DNA from: Zygnema cylindricum
Lineage: Eukaryota > Streptophyta > Zygnematophyceae > Zygnematales > Zygnemataceae
Assembly (NCBI GenBank): GCA_037447655.1
Contig: JBBHKE010003332.1
Coordinates: 62,001 to 126,000, forward strand
Direction: 5' to 3'
Length of the DNA stretch: 64,000 nt
Position numbers and translations under genes: made by a program. The notes under the pieces are model-generated. The model searched no databases and was not told where the DNA came from. It was given only the letters and a program-made list of their open reading frames with translations. Below are positions 1 to 12,576 of this stretch, one piece after another (position 1 is the first letter of the stretch; each line of letters begins with the position of its first letter).

Positions 1-767
1 TCGTACAGCGCCTTACAAAGCCGTAACTTTTTTTTGTCAGACGAAACATCGTTACTGTAAAGGTGTCGAGGGGCTCCAATGATGTAGGCGTAATTCCTGG
101 CAGTTGGATATTCCACTTTTTCAAATCCGCGAAGCAATCGCTCACATCGTCCAGTGTGAAGATACTCTCCTCGTGAGTAGAGTTGCTCGATACTGGTCGT
201 GTACCATTGGTACAAATGAAAAATCAATAAAATATCCACTTTGAACAAGCGATCACAAGCCTAAACGTCCTACAGGCCATGTGCCGTCTGCCATGCTGGA
301 TGCACGTGAGCCAAAAATATCCTCGCACGCTCCGTCTAACATCCATTGACATTCAAAGTTGCCGCGACCTTCAAAGTTTGCCGTGTCTTTTTGCCATTCG
401 GTTTGGAAATTTTGATCTCAATTTACAAAATGAAAATCAAGCCGCAAAATTTACGTACAAATCATTAACTACCTCCGGTCGTACAGATATTTCATTCTGA
501 CTTTTCGTTTGTATATTTTTTTTAAGATTTTTTGAATCAGGAATCTAACCTATGTGGCGCCAATCATAATTGAGGAACGTTTGTTACTGGCCCTACAAAA
601 TGGAGCGGAGTTCCAGTAAACGTTGCTTACTTTCTCGTATGTACTCTACATACCTCAGTTGAGTAAGAATCTAATCTCCACCTCTGTTTTGGATGACAAA
701 GACTTTGAGACCTATAATAGGAAGGCCTCTGTTTTGGATGACAAAGACATTGGACCTATACTAAGAT
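1..767. other. Unassigned DNA at window start
   Basis: No gene is recognisable. A 73-codon plus-strand ORF at 279-500 has no family resemblance I can name. Near 681-750 a motif beginning cctctgttttggatgacaaa occurs twice, 45 bp apart, as an imperfect short tandem duplication just upstream of the Copia relic. Confidence 0.4.
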
Positions 768-3660
768 GGGAGTCTTAACATCTAAGTATGATGATGAGGT
801 CTACTTTACAACTGAAAAGGGTAGCCAAGGGATGTTTAGACTGAACCTCAATAATGATAAGAAGAAATCTTATTGTCTTGGTGTCAATCTTATTGTCTTG
901 GTGTCCTTGATATGGTGATATGGCATAAACGTTTGGGCCATGTGCATCTAGACAGATGGAGAGAAATGAAAAGACTAGAAGAAGTGAAAAGGATTCAGTT
1001 TGAAGATAATGAAATGATGATGAAAAAACTGGAGGAAGTGGAAGGAATTCAGTTTGAAGATAATGAAATGATGAGTGACTGTGGTGGATGTGCCCAAGTT
1101 AAGGCTCACAAATTGCCCTTCCCAAAATCTACTACATATAAAGGGGAAAAGGTCTTAAATCTGGTGCATACAGATATTTGGGGGCCAGCCAGAGTGCCAT
1201 CAGTGGGAGGGAAAAGATTCACTCTCACCATAACTAAAGATTGGTCTAGGTGCTTAAGAGTTTACTCTCTCATGTCAAAGTCTGAAGCACCAGCATACTT
1301 CAAAGAGTATAAAGCTTGGAGTGAAATGCTTCATGAGACTTCCATTCAAAGAATTAGAACAAAATGGTGTTGCTGAATGGTTAAACAAAATCTTAGGTGA
1401 CATTGCCTAGAGCATGCTGACAGATAAAAAGATAGGAAGACGCTTCTGGGCCGAAGCCATAAATTGTGCAAATTATATCAGAAACAGAGTCCTTACCTCA
1501 ACTTTAAAAGGGAAAACACCATATGAGAGATGGGTCGGTAGAAAGCCTGATGTGTCTCACCAAAAGGTATGCAAAGTCAACAGTATTGTTTGAACACTAA
1601 AAGGTCTGACTAGAAACTAGATGCTCGGGGAAAACCAAGATATCTAGTGGAGTATGATGAAGATGTTAAGGGATGTGGAGTCTATGACCTGGGAAAGCAA
1701 GACATCATAATGGTTAAGCATCTAACGGTGATAGATGAAGGGAAATTTGTGGATCCCTTCAAGTATACTAAAACTATCAAGATCATATATGATTCCGATA
1801 GTGAAAAAGATTCAGATATGTTTGACATCCATGTACCTCAACAAATCACAACAAAATCGGAAGAAATTCAGACTGAGAGTGAGCCACTTGTGGATTCACA
1901 GTTCCCGGCTCACCTCGAGGAAATGAAGGAAGAGAGATCAGAACCGGAATCTATGGACAGGCAAACAGGTGATAACAGTCTGAAGAATCAAAGACTTCCC
2001 TCTGTTCCAGCTTCAAAATTGGAAAAAGGACAAAAGAGCAACAAAAGACTACAAAAAAAACATACAGTCAACAAAGTAACAAAACTGTCACACCCTGATG
2101 AGCCTCAAACTTATTTAGAGGCAGTGAACAATCCAAAAAAGGAAAGATGGACCAAGGCCATAAATGATAAAATGGCTTCCATCATGGAAGCCAATATATG
2201 GGAGTTAGTGGATTGTCCTCTAGACCGAAAGTCAATTAGGTGTAAATGGGTGTTTAAGTTGAAACTGAACCCAATAATACCATTAAGAGGTACAAAGCTA
2301 CATAAGTGGCAAAGGGTTTTACCCAAAAAGATGGGAATGACTATGAAGAGACCTTTGCACCAATTGTACGCTTCCCCTCATTAAGGATTCTCTTCAGTCT
2401 AGCAGCAGCGAAAGACATGGAGATCCATCAGATAGACATTAAAACGACCTTCCTCAATGGTGAGTTAGAGGAAGAAATTTTTAAGAGACAGCCGGAAGGC
2501 TTTGTGGAGGAAGGAGAGGAGAGTAAAGTCGGTAGACTGATTAAGTCTTTGTATGGACAGAAGCAGGATCCCATGCAATGGAATTAGAAGTTGAATGAGT
2601 TTCTAACCAATCTAGGATACGTCAAAATCAGTTTTGACCACTCTATTTACATGTTTGAGGATGAGGATGGGATTATTTCTATTGCCATCTATGTAGATAA
2701 TTTGTTGGTACTAATTAAATCCATGAAAAATATTAATAAGCTAAAGAAGAGGTGAGAAGTAGATTTGACATAAAGGACTTAAGAGAGGCTAGATTTATTC
2801 TAGGAATTCAAATGGAAAGAGATACAGAGAAAAAAGTAATCAAATTAACTCAAAAAAAGGCCATTGGAAATATGTTGGAAAAATTCTAGATGGATAAGGC
2901 AAACAGTTGTACCACTCCTATGGACTTGAAGAAAGTAAGTGATGGAAGTGAGAAAGGAGGCGTAATCATTCTTCATGAGGAAATGAGCTCGGAAGAGAGA
3001 CAATTTATGAAGTCAATTCCTTATTGACAGGTCGTAGGAAGTTTGTTATATTTCATGAATTGTACTAGGCCGGACATAGCTGCAGCATTTGGAGTCCTCA
3101 GCAAGAGTCTTAATGACCCTCAAAAGAGAGATTAGGAGGTAGCCAAGAGGGTGATGAGATGTCTGATAACAACTAGGGATCTTTGATTACATCTGGGAGG
3201 GGATAACACTAACTTCATTACTTTGAGTGATGCCAGCTATGGGGATGATCATATAACAAAGCGTTCTTCTGGGTATGTTTTGTATGTTGGGAGTGGTGCT
3301 TGCTGTTGGAGCAGTAAGAAACAAAAAGTGGTTGCTCAGTCCACTAAAAAGGCTAAGTACATAGCCTCTTGTTCTGCTGTCAAAGAGTTAATATGGGTGA
3401 AGTCCTTGCTGCAACAACTTGGGTTCATGAAGGTTGGTGTGCAGAAAGTGTTTTGTGCTAAACAGGCTGGAATTGCAATTGCAGCCAACCCAAAACACCA
3501 CTTTAAGGCAAAACATATGGACATAACATCAAGCATTGTGAGAGAGAAAGTTGAAAACCAAATTGTCAGTTTGGAATAAAGTCGAGATAGAGAGATGGCG
3601 GTCTAGATAGAGAGATGGCGGCAGATATGATGACAAAGTCAGTCCCATCTCCCAAACTTA
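768..3660 (+). pseudogene. Decayed Ty1/Copia pol relic (Tnt1-like)
   Basis: Pieces of a Copia polyprotein occur in the expected order but in broken frames. 873-1376 carries the integrase zinc region (HKRLGH, then CGGC) and the start of the catalytic core (VHTDIWGPA). 1647-2384 holds the hinge and the reverse transcriptase start (KCKWVFKLK-like). 2306-2587 continues the reverse transcriptase (QIDIKTTFLNGELEEEIF, SLYGQKQ). About 2640-2750 has IYVDNL in place of the usual YVDD box. 3223-3579 is RNase H (DASYGDD, KHMDI). Near 3600-3650 a degenerate polyprotein C-terminus (MMTKSVPSPKLKFC) follows. Stops and frameshifts are many, so it cannot be active. The second and third catalytic integrase residues are not in any continuous frame. 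Two small tandem duplications (866-905 and 3581-3620) and one 54-bp in-frame duplication (967-1074) contribute to the damage. Confidence 0.88.
967..1074 (+). repeat. 54-bp in-frame tandem duplication inside integrase zinc region
   Basis: Two adjacent 54-bp units encode KRLEEVKRIQFEDNEMM and KKLEEVEGIQFEDNEMM. They sit between the HH and CC halves of the integrase zinc-binding module, so the spacing of that module is enlarged by 18 residues. The two copies differ at a few positions, so the event is not brand new. Confidence 0.85.
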
Positions 3661-3706
3661 AATTTTGCAGAAAACAGTGTGGACTGAAATCAAAAAGTGA
3701 CTAGAA

Positions 3707-4100
3707 AATAAGGGAAGTGTTGAAATATGTGTCTTTCTTATTTATATTTTCTACGCCATTTCTAAAGGAACAAAATAAAAAGGTATTAGCTAGGCTCTAT
3801 CCTCTTTCTCCCAGGTCTCCATACTTGTTGTAGTCACTGATGACCAGAGAGAGAGAGAGAGATAGATCCATGGTTGCCTAAGCAGCTAGAGAGGACATAG
3901 GACAGTCTGAGTAGACTGTAGGAAAAAGATACGGACCAGCTAGAAAGTGATCCTGGTCCTTATGGTTCGCCGAAATAGCCGGCAGCCTTGTCATATACTC
4001 TATGACCTGTGCAAGGATATATAGGCTTCGATAGTTACTCAAAGATGAACATGTAGACCAAACCGATTAACTAGATTTACGGGAAATCTCACATAGAAAG
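3707..4100 (+). other. Possible polypurine tract and start of the relic's 3' LTR
   Basis: After the pol relic there is a purine run ending aagggaag followed by tgttgaaatatg at 3719, the usual order of polypurine tract then LTR start (TG). No second LTR copy exists in the window, so the LTR end cannot be placed; the end given is only nominal. Confidence 0.35.
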
Positions 4101-4719
4101 AGTGTGAATTTCGTATGCACGCCGGTGCCGCACTAAACAAACTGATCGGAAATTTATTTAAACAAAGAACATTAAAACATCAGTTTGGATCGGACGTATG
4201 TTATTCAAGCCGACATCACGGAATGGTCATTTTGGCGGTTTATGGATGATACGTCAACGGATGACTCGTGGCGCGGCATTAGTGGAAAGCGGAATTTCTG
4301 AGCAAGCATCAAGACGAGTCTGAGTGTGACAGACGTCCTCACCATGGCTATACTGTACCTTAACGTGTAACCTCTTGTACGGTACAGCCTTGTGATTGGT
4401 GTTGTACAACAAATAGGGGTTTTAGAGAGGATTTATAGGACTTAGCAATTTTGTAGGTAGCCGCCTCTATTCCATAGTGCTTCTGTACAAATAGGCATTT
4501 TTGCCCCTTCATAACTAATCGCAAGTTTAGGAGTTTTCATATATTTCTTCTCTTGTGGACTCAAAGGAGTCCACACTACACAAGGGTGTAGTCATTATTA
4601 TATATTGCCAGCGAGGGTGGCGTTTCTTCCTAGAAAAAGGAGGCCATTAAAAATTTAGGAGAGGCTTCATATACAAAAGGGAATTTTGTGATCCAATGGG
4701 GGACACTAAATTACAGTTT
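4101..4719. other. Unassigned DNA, possibly LTR remainder
   Basis: No coding potential or repeat that I can assign. It may belong to the 3' LTR of the relic to the left. Confidence 0.3.
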
Positions 4720-5508
4720 ACGCAGGCATCACTTTTCCCTCTCCCTCTCATGTTATCGGTTTTACTTCACACTTTTTAGAACCTTTTAGAACACAACAAT
4801 ATGGATGAAATGAAAGAGCTTTGAAATTTTATTCAGTTGACCACAGCACCTTTGCATATATTTTGTTAACAAGTCGAGGAAAAAAAATAGAAAAAACGGA
4901 ATGAATTCATGCTTTAAATTTTAGTGAATTAATAACGTCAACATTGTCACAAGGGAGTATGATGTCAAAATGTCACAAAACATTACAACCGCAAATCGTT
5001 ATTAGCTTCAAGTTTTTTTTTGCCACTTACAACATATTTTCTCCGTACACACATGTTGGATTTTCAATTTGAGACCTCCAGTCGAAAGTTGAGAATGTTA
5101 CCTTTCAATCTCAACCGTTGGATCTATAATCCAACATGTGTGTTTGTTGAAAAGATATTATAAGTTGCGAAAATAACCTTGACGCTAATAACAATTTGAG
5201 GTGGGTACTCATCGAGAATGTCACAAAAAACTTGACGTCTACAACGGTCATTATTTTTTAAGACGTCACCAATTGTACGACCTTCCATAGCCGTATCATT
5301 CGTCACGAGTGGAATACACGTCTACAACCGTCACATTTCAAAATTCAGGTGTCATTTTCGCACATTAGAACGCTCTAAAAAATAGTACGGAGAATCTTCA
5401 CAAAATCCGAAGCAAATATTAAAAGTAACGGTTACATACGTAGAATCTTCAAAAATGTCCAAAGTATTTTCTTCAAAGTACAGCACCAATTTCATGGGCA
5501 CATACGAT
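4720..5508 (+). mobile_element. Truncated copy D of a ~0.94-kb inverted-repeat element (family A)
   Basis: This stretch matches, at moderate identity and in the same order, the right two thirds of the copy at 5525-6470. Shared phrases include gacgtctacaac, cattttcgcacatt and cacattgtcacaag-like strings. It lies directly upstream of that copy in the same orientation. A family B MITE is inserted at about 4992-5200, splitting it. Nothing in it looks coding. Confidence 0.6.
4992..5200 (+). mobile_element. Family B MITE nested in family A copy D
   Basis: The left end reads cgttattagc and the right end gctaataac, which are inverted. Inside are the family B landmarks: a tttttgccac block, cgtacacacatgttgg, caaccgttggatc and a reversed caacatgtgtgt. 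The flanks on either side are continuous family A sequence, so insertion after family A is clear. Confidence 0.6.
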
Positions 5509-5524
5509 AGAAGGTTAGCCACTT

Positions 5525-6470
5525 GGGATATGTCCCCATGTTTTAAAGTATATACTTTTCCCTCTCTTATTGCCCTAAAATTCAAAGAACTTTGACAAAA
5601 AAATTTAGCCGTATGAGAAAGTCATTTTTACCAAAGTACACTAAACGTCAATTAATACTTTGAATGTACGGTGTGTTTGTCGTCATGTGAACGTAATTTT
5701 TCGTTTTCCCCTTTTTGACCCCCAAGCAAGAGAATCCAGCCCATAAAAAAAACTTCATCCAAAATCACCTCGAGGGGGTGTTTTTAGTTAAAGTACCGCC
5801 CAAACAGCAAATAGAAAACAACCAACACACGCGCAACACTATTTGGAAAAATTTATGACTAGCAAGATTACTCACTATTTTTCTCATTCCCCGTCACGCG
5901 AATGTACGAAAAAAATATTTGCAGGGATCTCGAACCTCCACTTCCATTCATGCGTCCTTTGCATAATTTTTTGCCGTCGTCGCCTCTTCTCTCTCCCTCT
6001 CACACTATCGCTTGTATCTCATGCTTTTAAGAATAAGACATGAAAATATTGGTATAAAATGAAAGATCTTTGAATTCTTTTTTTGACAATTTATAGATTT
6101 TTTTTAATGGCAAGTCGGGTGAGCAATGTAGATAAAACGAAATCGGGAAACCATGGCGAAAAATTCTTGAATAAGTGATGTCGACGTTGTCACAAGTGAG
6201 CATGACGTCACAATGTCACCGAACCCTAAACATCTACAATTTCACTAAAATCTAGACGTCTATAACTACACTGTTTTTGTTAGCGTCACCAATCGTCGAA
6301 AGTTTCGTAGTCGTATTCAATCGTCACAAGGTGTACCTACGTCTACAACTGTCATATTTCAAAGTTTCGATTTCATTTTCGCACATTGAGACGCTCTTCA
6401 AAGTAGCACAAAGAATCTCCACTACAGTCCAAAAGACTTTATCAAAGTACCGATTACATAGGGACGTACC
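5525..6470 (+). mobile_element. Family A inverted-repeat element, copy A
   Basis: It starts gggatatgtccccatg and ends catagggacgtacc, imperfect terminal inverted repeats of the consensus GGGTACGTCCCCATG. The interior aligns along its length with the two arms at 49999-50929 and 51109-52035. It encodes no transposase and ORFs in it are short, so it is non-autonomous. It is older than the other two copies, judging by more differences. Confidence 0.7.
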
Positions 6471-7198
6471 GTCAGCCGCGTGGCTCTGAATTGGATACAA
6501 TACGGTATAATCCTGTATTGTAAAGTATTGTGGCAATCAACGTTCAAAGTCGTGCAACTCTTAGCGATATTCCTTTTCAAGGAAAAGACGTTGGACGTGA
6601 CGTTTCGAGAGACCACATCTCCCAGTTTCAATATTGTCTTTTTTGGTGCAGCTGCGCCAATCGTTTTGTTCCCACCATGGCCGCTTCCCTTCTCCTCCAC
6701 CTCCCTTCCATCGGATTCCTCTCTACGTCGACTCAACCCCCTTGCGACGTTAAGAGCACTAGTTGTTGTCCTAAAATGACGCAATCATTTTTTATATTCC
6801 ACGCCAAGCAGCTGTAAGGATTGCAGGTGAAAACCGCGGTCGGTGCCAGAAGTACAACTTTTTCAGTCCGAACTAGCGCAGTCGGACCCTTCCGAAAGCC
6901 CTACTATCCTCTCAGAGCTTCCGGCGAGAAAAACAGCGCGCGGAAGGAAAGGCCGGAGTCGGCAGCCATAGTCAAAGGAGGTTTGGGAGGACTGCAACCG
7001 CCATAACTTTGCGAAGCCGAGGAATCAACGCGCAGGTATATGTCGAAAAACATTTTTAATGACATTTTAGAACAAGTTATGAAAAACATTATGAAACAAT
7101 ATTTGTGACAGGGTTTGAAATAATTTTAGAAACAGTTTGCGACAATGGAATACCTAAAAACGATTTCATTTGGAACTTGCTGTTGAGTATGACAAATG
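6471..7198. other. Unique island between transposons
   Basis: This 728-bp stretch lies between a family A element and the left LTR of the element at 7199. It contains the candidate transit-peptide exons at 6677-7006; the last 190 bases show nothing I can assign. Confidence 0.4.
6677..7006 (+). CDS. Candidate plastid transit-peptide exon pair (fragment)
   Basis: An ATG in a strong context (ccaccatgg) opens MAASLLLHLPSIGFLSTSTQ, an Ala/Ser/Leu-rich, acid-free start. A second piece from about 6825 reads VKTAVGARSTTFSVRTSAVG and continues rich in Ser, Arg and Lys (PLRASGEKNSARKER) to a stop at 7004-7006. If an intron of about 76 bp is removed (donor GTTAAG near 6749, acceptor TTGCAG before 6825) the two join in frame and look like a plastid transit peptide with its cleavage region. 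No mature domain follows, so this may be the 5' end of a broken gene or a captured fragment. The splice donor is weak and the reading is inference. Confidence 0.3.
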
Positions 7199-7813
7199 TG
7201 TCGCTCTCGGTTGTTCATTCAATCTAACGGGAGGATCTCCCGTAACCACAAACGAAATGGACCGCTCGCAGATCAAACACGCACAGGGGCTTAGGGGGTC
7301 ACAAAAAAAGTTAAACAGGAGAGATAGGAAAGATTAGGGAGGGATATAATTAGCAAACAGATAAAGTAAGGCAAAGAGACAGAATAGAATTGCAAGAACG
7401 CCGTAGCTTAAATAAATGGTCCTTTTAGGACAAAGTGTTATAAAAGACTTTCTCTAATAAAGCCAAATTATATTCCTTGTCTTACTTGTCTATGTCTGAA
7501 CTGCTATTTTTGCATTAATGGATGAAGGGTTGTTTTGTGTCTTCTCTGCTTTGTCTTTTCTATGCAAACAAAAAGTCTACACTAAATAAGCCACCAAAGT
7601 GTATTTCAATCATTTCATATTGACACATTGATTGTCCACCGAGAATTGCCGCACGTCTGTACACAATTCCGTACATAAAGCATTCACTCAAACATGTAGC
7701 CGTTCGGTTCAATTCCGTACATTCTGATTCGTCGCGTCACGTCACGTAGCACATATGCAAATCGGCACTCTTGTCATAATCGATGGATCGCTGAAGATCG
7801 TCCAAAACTAACA
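7199..7813 (-). repeat. 3' LTR (left copy)
   Basis: It is 615 bp long and co-linear with 12577-13191 with scattered differences (for example tcggttgttcattc against gggtcgttcattc at one end). On the minus strand it begins with TG and ends with CA. Confidence 0.88.
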
Positions 7814-10800
7814 CTCCCACTCGAGCTTTACGCGATACATCCGATACAATATCGCCACTGATGATTTTCGTCAAAGTAAAAAAACTCGCGGGATTTTTCT
7901 CGATGTAAAAGTTGATCGCCGTACCCTTGAGGCGATTTGGAGTCGAAATGAGCTCTCGCTCTATTGAGTTGTACTGATTATGATTTCGTTTGAAGTATAA
8001 TCCTGTGGGGACCACCTGTGGTCCAAACATGACCTTTTGTCAAAGTATGACCAATTGCAAAGATGACATTTTGTCAAAGTATGACAAATTGGGGCGCGTC
8101 TGGCGCTTAAGGTTACTGCGTCGCGCGCGCTTGCCGCTGATGCCGCTGCTGATGCCAACAGATCAGCGACGGACGCACTTGCTGCTGATGCCAACACTTG
8201 CTGCTAATGCCAACAGATCACTTCTGAATTCTTCTAGATGTCTTTATAATCTTATCTTTCTTTGCATTTTGACTCTTAAATTTCATAACATTGAAATCTG
8301 ACCTAATCTGAGACATTGAGGATTGGAAATTAACACCTTTATACTCTCCCATCATGTCTTGCGCTGTGCTGTGCAGATGTTTTCTTTTTGAAATCGTGGC
8401 AGACTGAACCTTGGCCGCATCTAGAGCCTTTAGAAATGGCAGTTTTGGAAAAACCTTGGTCACAAAAAGGTAAGATGAAAATTCCTTTGAATTTTGGAAG
8501 AACCTTGGTCACAAAAAGGTAAGATGAAAATTCCTTTGAATCTTTCCCTATTAATCCCCTCATATCTGATTTCTCAATTTCGGTCATCAATGCTTCTTTG
8601 AAAGATTCCGTCTCCCACTTTTTTGACTTCGGTTCCTCTTCTATCAAATGGACCAACCTTTCACTTGCTTGATCAGATATTACTTCGACCGGTTGTGTGG
8701 GACGACAAGTGAAGGAATCTTGTGAGGCTTCTCCCACTTTCCTCGGAATCTCTGCTCCTCTCTGGTGAGTTATGCCTTGCTCCTCTCTGGTGAGTTATGC
8801 CTTTGCTGCTGTCTGATTTTTGCACTCCATTCGGCAAATCCGTCCTCTCCCCGGCTGGATCAATAAACGGTGAGATTTTCTTTCTCATGATCTCCTTTCC
8901 TGTATGTGCTTTTGTCTCACCTGCAGCCCTGTTAGAAATTAATTTGCTCCTCTGATTTGACTCGTGCTTGAGTCCTCCTTGGTCCTTTTTGTTTCCCCTC
9001 GGCTCTTGTGTCAAATTTGACACCAACGTCGTCGGCTTACTATTTTTTCTTGCTTTCTCTCGTGGCGTTTTTGAGAGACTTTTCTGAAATTCGAATACCG
9101 TGACATTTTTCCTCCCATCGATGGAGGCGGGAATTGGAGGATGGTGGTGGTGAATCCGGCTGACCTCGTCAACTATACTTCTGATCGTCTACCTGCAGGT
9201 TAGTAAGCTCACCCCTGTTGTCCATAGCTTATTTCAGCCATGGACTACACTTGAAAGCACCATAAACTACCCCTCAAACAAATGTGTTTCAGACAGCACA
9301 GATTACTCCACAAATAACAAAATCCCCTCAAACTGCACCAATAAGCATTATACTATAGATATTGAAAGCTCCCAAAGTTACAGCCAAATCCACCAAGGAA
9401 TATAGAAGATATAAGCTCCAGAGTTTCACAAAAACAGCTGACAGCTTCACAAACTAACCACTTAGACTGCTCACAAAATCTTACAGAGATACTTGAATAG
9501 AATGAAACTTCACACACATATATATTCTATATCATAGAATAACTCCACAAAGTTTCATATGAATGCACTAAACAGAATGATCACACCAACAGGTCAAAGA
9601 TGCAGAAAACAGTTTGCCATTACTTTGATAAACTTGACTGCGATACTCAAAATATTCTAAGTCCTACAAGTTATACTCAGAGAGTTCACTACTGAATGTA
9701 CGGAGGCATACTAGCCGTACGGTATCTACCATCTACCTAAACTATTGTAAGTATACCCGAATAGTTCTAAGGTATGTCAAACTGAACAGATCTACACGAA
9801 TAAACTAATTAACCAAAAGACAAACCAATGTTGTTCAGGATATTTACAGCGACAGCTCCACAATCTTCGTACGTCAAGAACCAAGGTATCCACTAAGCTA
9901 CCATCGTGCAATCATCATTACTCATAATCTACACTAGTCATATTATCCGCAGCTGCGTTGTCAGTACGGATTGATCTGAAATAACCGCAGCTGCATTGTC
10001 CTGTCTGCGTCTACGCCGTAACGCCGGCGCCTATTTCAACATTCTGTTTATTTCACATCGGATTGCTTCGCGATCCACCGTCCATTTGTCACCGCCTGTT
10101 CACATCACTCAATGAGTCTTTTACGTCACTTTGACCCTATCAATACGTTCGCTCCCCCAATCCGTGAATCTATTCAAAACCTCCATATTAAATCTGATTA
10201 GCTGTTACGCACGAACTATCTCGTACGCACGAAACTGACTTTTCAAAACAACAACCCCTTTGTCTTTTGATTCTTTCTCCTTTCTCCCATTGTTTTGCAT
10301 CTCCTTTTCTTTCTTTTCTATGTAATGTTTTTCTTTCTTTTTTTGTATTCTCTCTGCCCCTTGCTCACCAATGCTTCCGCTGAAAATGTTCCCTAGACTA
10401 TTGGTTTCTATGAGGTGTCTAGCATGTGGTTTGCTACCTACGGGTTCCTTTGCCACTATTCCACTTTCTGCATGGTTTTTCTTATCAAAAAACTGATTTT
10501 TGATCTCTTTCTCTCTATGTAGGTTTTGGACTATCTTGTCATTGGAGCTAGTTCCTAGCACTCTATCTGTGCTACCTAGCCCGACGATGACTAAGAGAAT
10601 GTTTCTGGTTCTCTTTTGACTATCACCTCTTTTGTCATCTCGCTTAGGATTGCCTCTCACTCTTTCCGGATTCTTAAGGTAAGGTTTTGAGTCTCCTTCC
10701 CCTATTTCTTCCTCTTTGACATGCATTCAATTCCCTCTGTTTGTTGAGGCTATGTCTTGTGCACCTACAATCTTTTCAACTGTTTTTTTGCTGGTGCTAC

Positions 10801-11892
10801 ACTCCTTTGCCGCTTGCTTTCCTGTATCAACATGCATGGTTAGTGTGCAATCTCTCTCCCCTTGTTTCGCTTGATTAACAATCCCTGCGGCGTTTTCTTG
10901 CAAGACGTTTGTCTCGTCCTCTTTGCGGGTTGTTGATGATTAATTGCTCATTTGATTTGGAGCACCCTCGGTGATCTCTGCACAGATTTCCTTTGTCGTG
11001 GTTTTCACCCATTCTGAGGCGAACTACTCGATATGATGTCATTCGATGACACCTGAAGCGTGGTGTCTTTCCATACCACCTGCATGACTCCCTTTTGGTA
11101 AGATCTCCCACTTATGTTCTTCTAAGGTGAGAGACTCTCCGACTCAGATATATATCGATGGTCTCCTTTGAACATGAAAGGTCTTCTGTTGTGGATTATT
11201 TTTCTCTATGAATGCTCAACTTTGAGCCGCGGTTGCTCGTCTTGCGTGAACCATGATTGATCTTAGTTGTTGTTGCTGCAACCTTCGTGGATCTGACCGT
11301 GTAGCACACCTGTTTGTTGCTTCGGTTTACTGTATGAGGGATCTGAACTTTGTTGTCCTCCTTGCTGTCCTTTTTGACCCCTTCCTCGTCCTTTATGACC
11401 ACTTCTTTTGTCTTTGGCAGGATGGCGTCCCATCGCTTGGTGCTTTGAACTTTGGGATCTGCATATGTGTGGACGTTGCCTGCGGCAAGGTGCCTTGGCG
11501 ACTCCTCCGGGGGATCTTGCATGGAGATTGTGTTAGTTTGTCTTTGCGGATTCTCTCGGTGAATCTCCTCGGATGATTCCCCAAACTTGGTAAGTTCACC
11601 TCCTTTATGCCATCATGGCAGGGCTTCTCTTTCTTTGGCATCTGCTGTCGGAAAGAGGCTTGAGATCATGATGCAGTCTGGGGTTTGGTCTGTGATGAGG
11701 TCATGAGAGGTCTTTCTGTCTTGATTATACTCTCCTCTGCCGTTATCTATTCTGTCTATCCCCTCTCTGCTTTGATCATCTCTATTTGTGATCTGAATGC
11801 TCATTTGGCACACAGAATCCTTCTGATTTGGGTTCTGACTGGTTTGCTTGGTCTCTACCCTATCACCTCTTAATTAGTCAGACCTCTAACCG
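7814..11892 (-). other. Internal region of the LTR element, function unclear
   Basis: Minus-strand ORFs at 8339-9026, 10205-10726, 10875-11111 and 11196-11641 are strongly hydrophilic (Lys, Glu, Ser, Asn-rich) and match no pol domain I know. About 9190-10200 is AT-rich and noncoding and could hide a nested insertion, since tgttgaaatagg starts on the minus strand at about 10044 like an LTR terminus. Local tandem duplications occur at 8452-8545 (49-bp unit) and 8753-8803 (25-bp unit). Confidence 0.45.
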
Positions 11893-12004
11893 CTCTTCTC
11901 CTTGATGCTAGGCTCCTTCTTGCAGGACTTTTCAAGCATCACCACCTCCACTCTTCTCCTTGATGCCAGGTTCCTTCTTGGAGAACTTTTTAGGCATCAT
12001 CACC
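11893..12004 (-). repeat. 57-bp tandem duplication at the gag C-terminus
   Basis: Two adjacent units share ctcttctccttgatgc, ggctccttcttg or ggttccttcttg, and agcatcaccacctc or ggcatcatcacctc. The second lies inside the gag frame; the first lies just past its stop. Confidence 0.75.
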
Positions 12005-12444
12005 TCGCTGGAGCCTACTGCAGCAGCCAGCTTCTGAACCACGTCCTCCCACTTCGACTCCTCCCATCTATGGCTCTCTAATGAGGTGAGAACCTGTTCA
12101 AATCTATGGGGAAGTAATATAAGAAACATCGAGATTTTCGTGGGTGAAGGAAGGTGAATTTTTGTTGATTCTACCATTGCTAGGTTCTCTGAGAATTGGG
12201 AAATGTTCCCTGACATTGACATCGTATCGTCGTATGGTGTGTGTGAGAGTCTTCGTAGCAGTCTAATTTTTTTTGCCATGGTTGGTTTCACAAGTGTCTT
12301 GTCTAGCTTTTCCCTGAGCCCTTCAAGGTCATTCTCCAAGTCTCCCCCTTCACTCGCATCGCATCCAATGTGTGGGTTCTGACCTGATGCACCTTCTCTT
12401 GGTGTTTTCGTTGCAGATGTACCCAGTTCTCCTCCTCTACTCAC
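11932..12444 (-). pseudogene. Copia-type gag remnant
   Basis: The frame shows the spacing of a Copia gag (UBN2-like) core: LREKLDKTLVKPTMAKKIRL, then MSMSGNISQFSENLAMVES, then KISMFLILLPHRFEQVLTSL. It is followed by a Lys-rich tail. There is no ATG at its start and no zinc knuckle before the stop. A roughly 52-bp duplication at 12411-12515 disturbs the N-terminal part, and a 57-bp duplication at 11893-12004 repeats the C-terminal end. Confidence 0.65.
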
Positions 12445-12559
12445 AGTCGTATCGGTGTTTTCATTGCAGATCTACCCAGTTCTCGTCCTCTACTCACGGT
12501 CGTTTCGGGATGGCCGCTGCTCCCCTGTTCTTGTATTTCAAACGCCTTTGGGCCCTATA

Positions 12560-12576
12560 TGGTTGGGCCCATAACC
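12560..12576 (-). promoter_or_regulatory. Primer-binding site matching initiator tRNA-Met anticodon arm
   Basis: The minus strand next to the LTR reads GGTTATGGGCCCAACCA. The first 13 bases complement the anticodon stem-loop of plant initiator tRNA-Met, not its 3' acceptor end. The ATG inside would start gag, but this copy runs into a stop after five codons. Confidence 0.65.
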
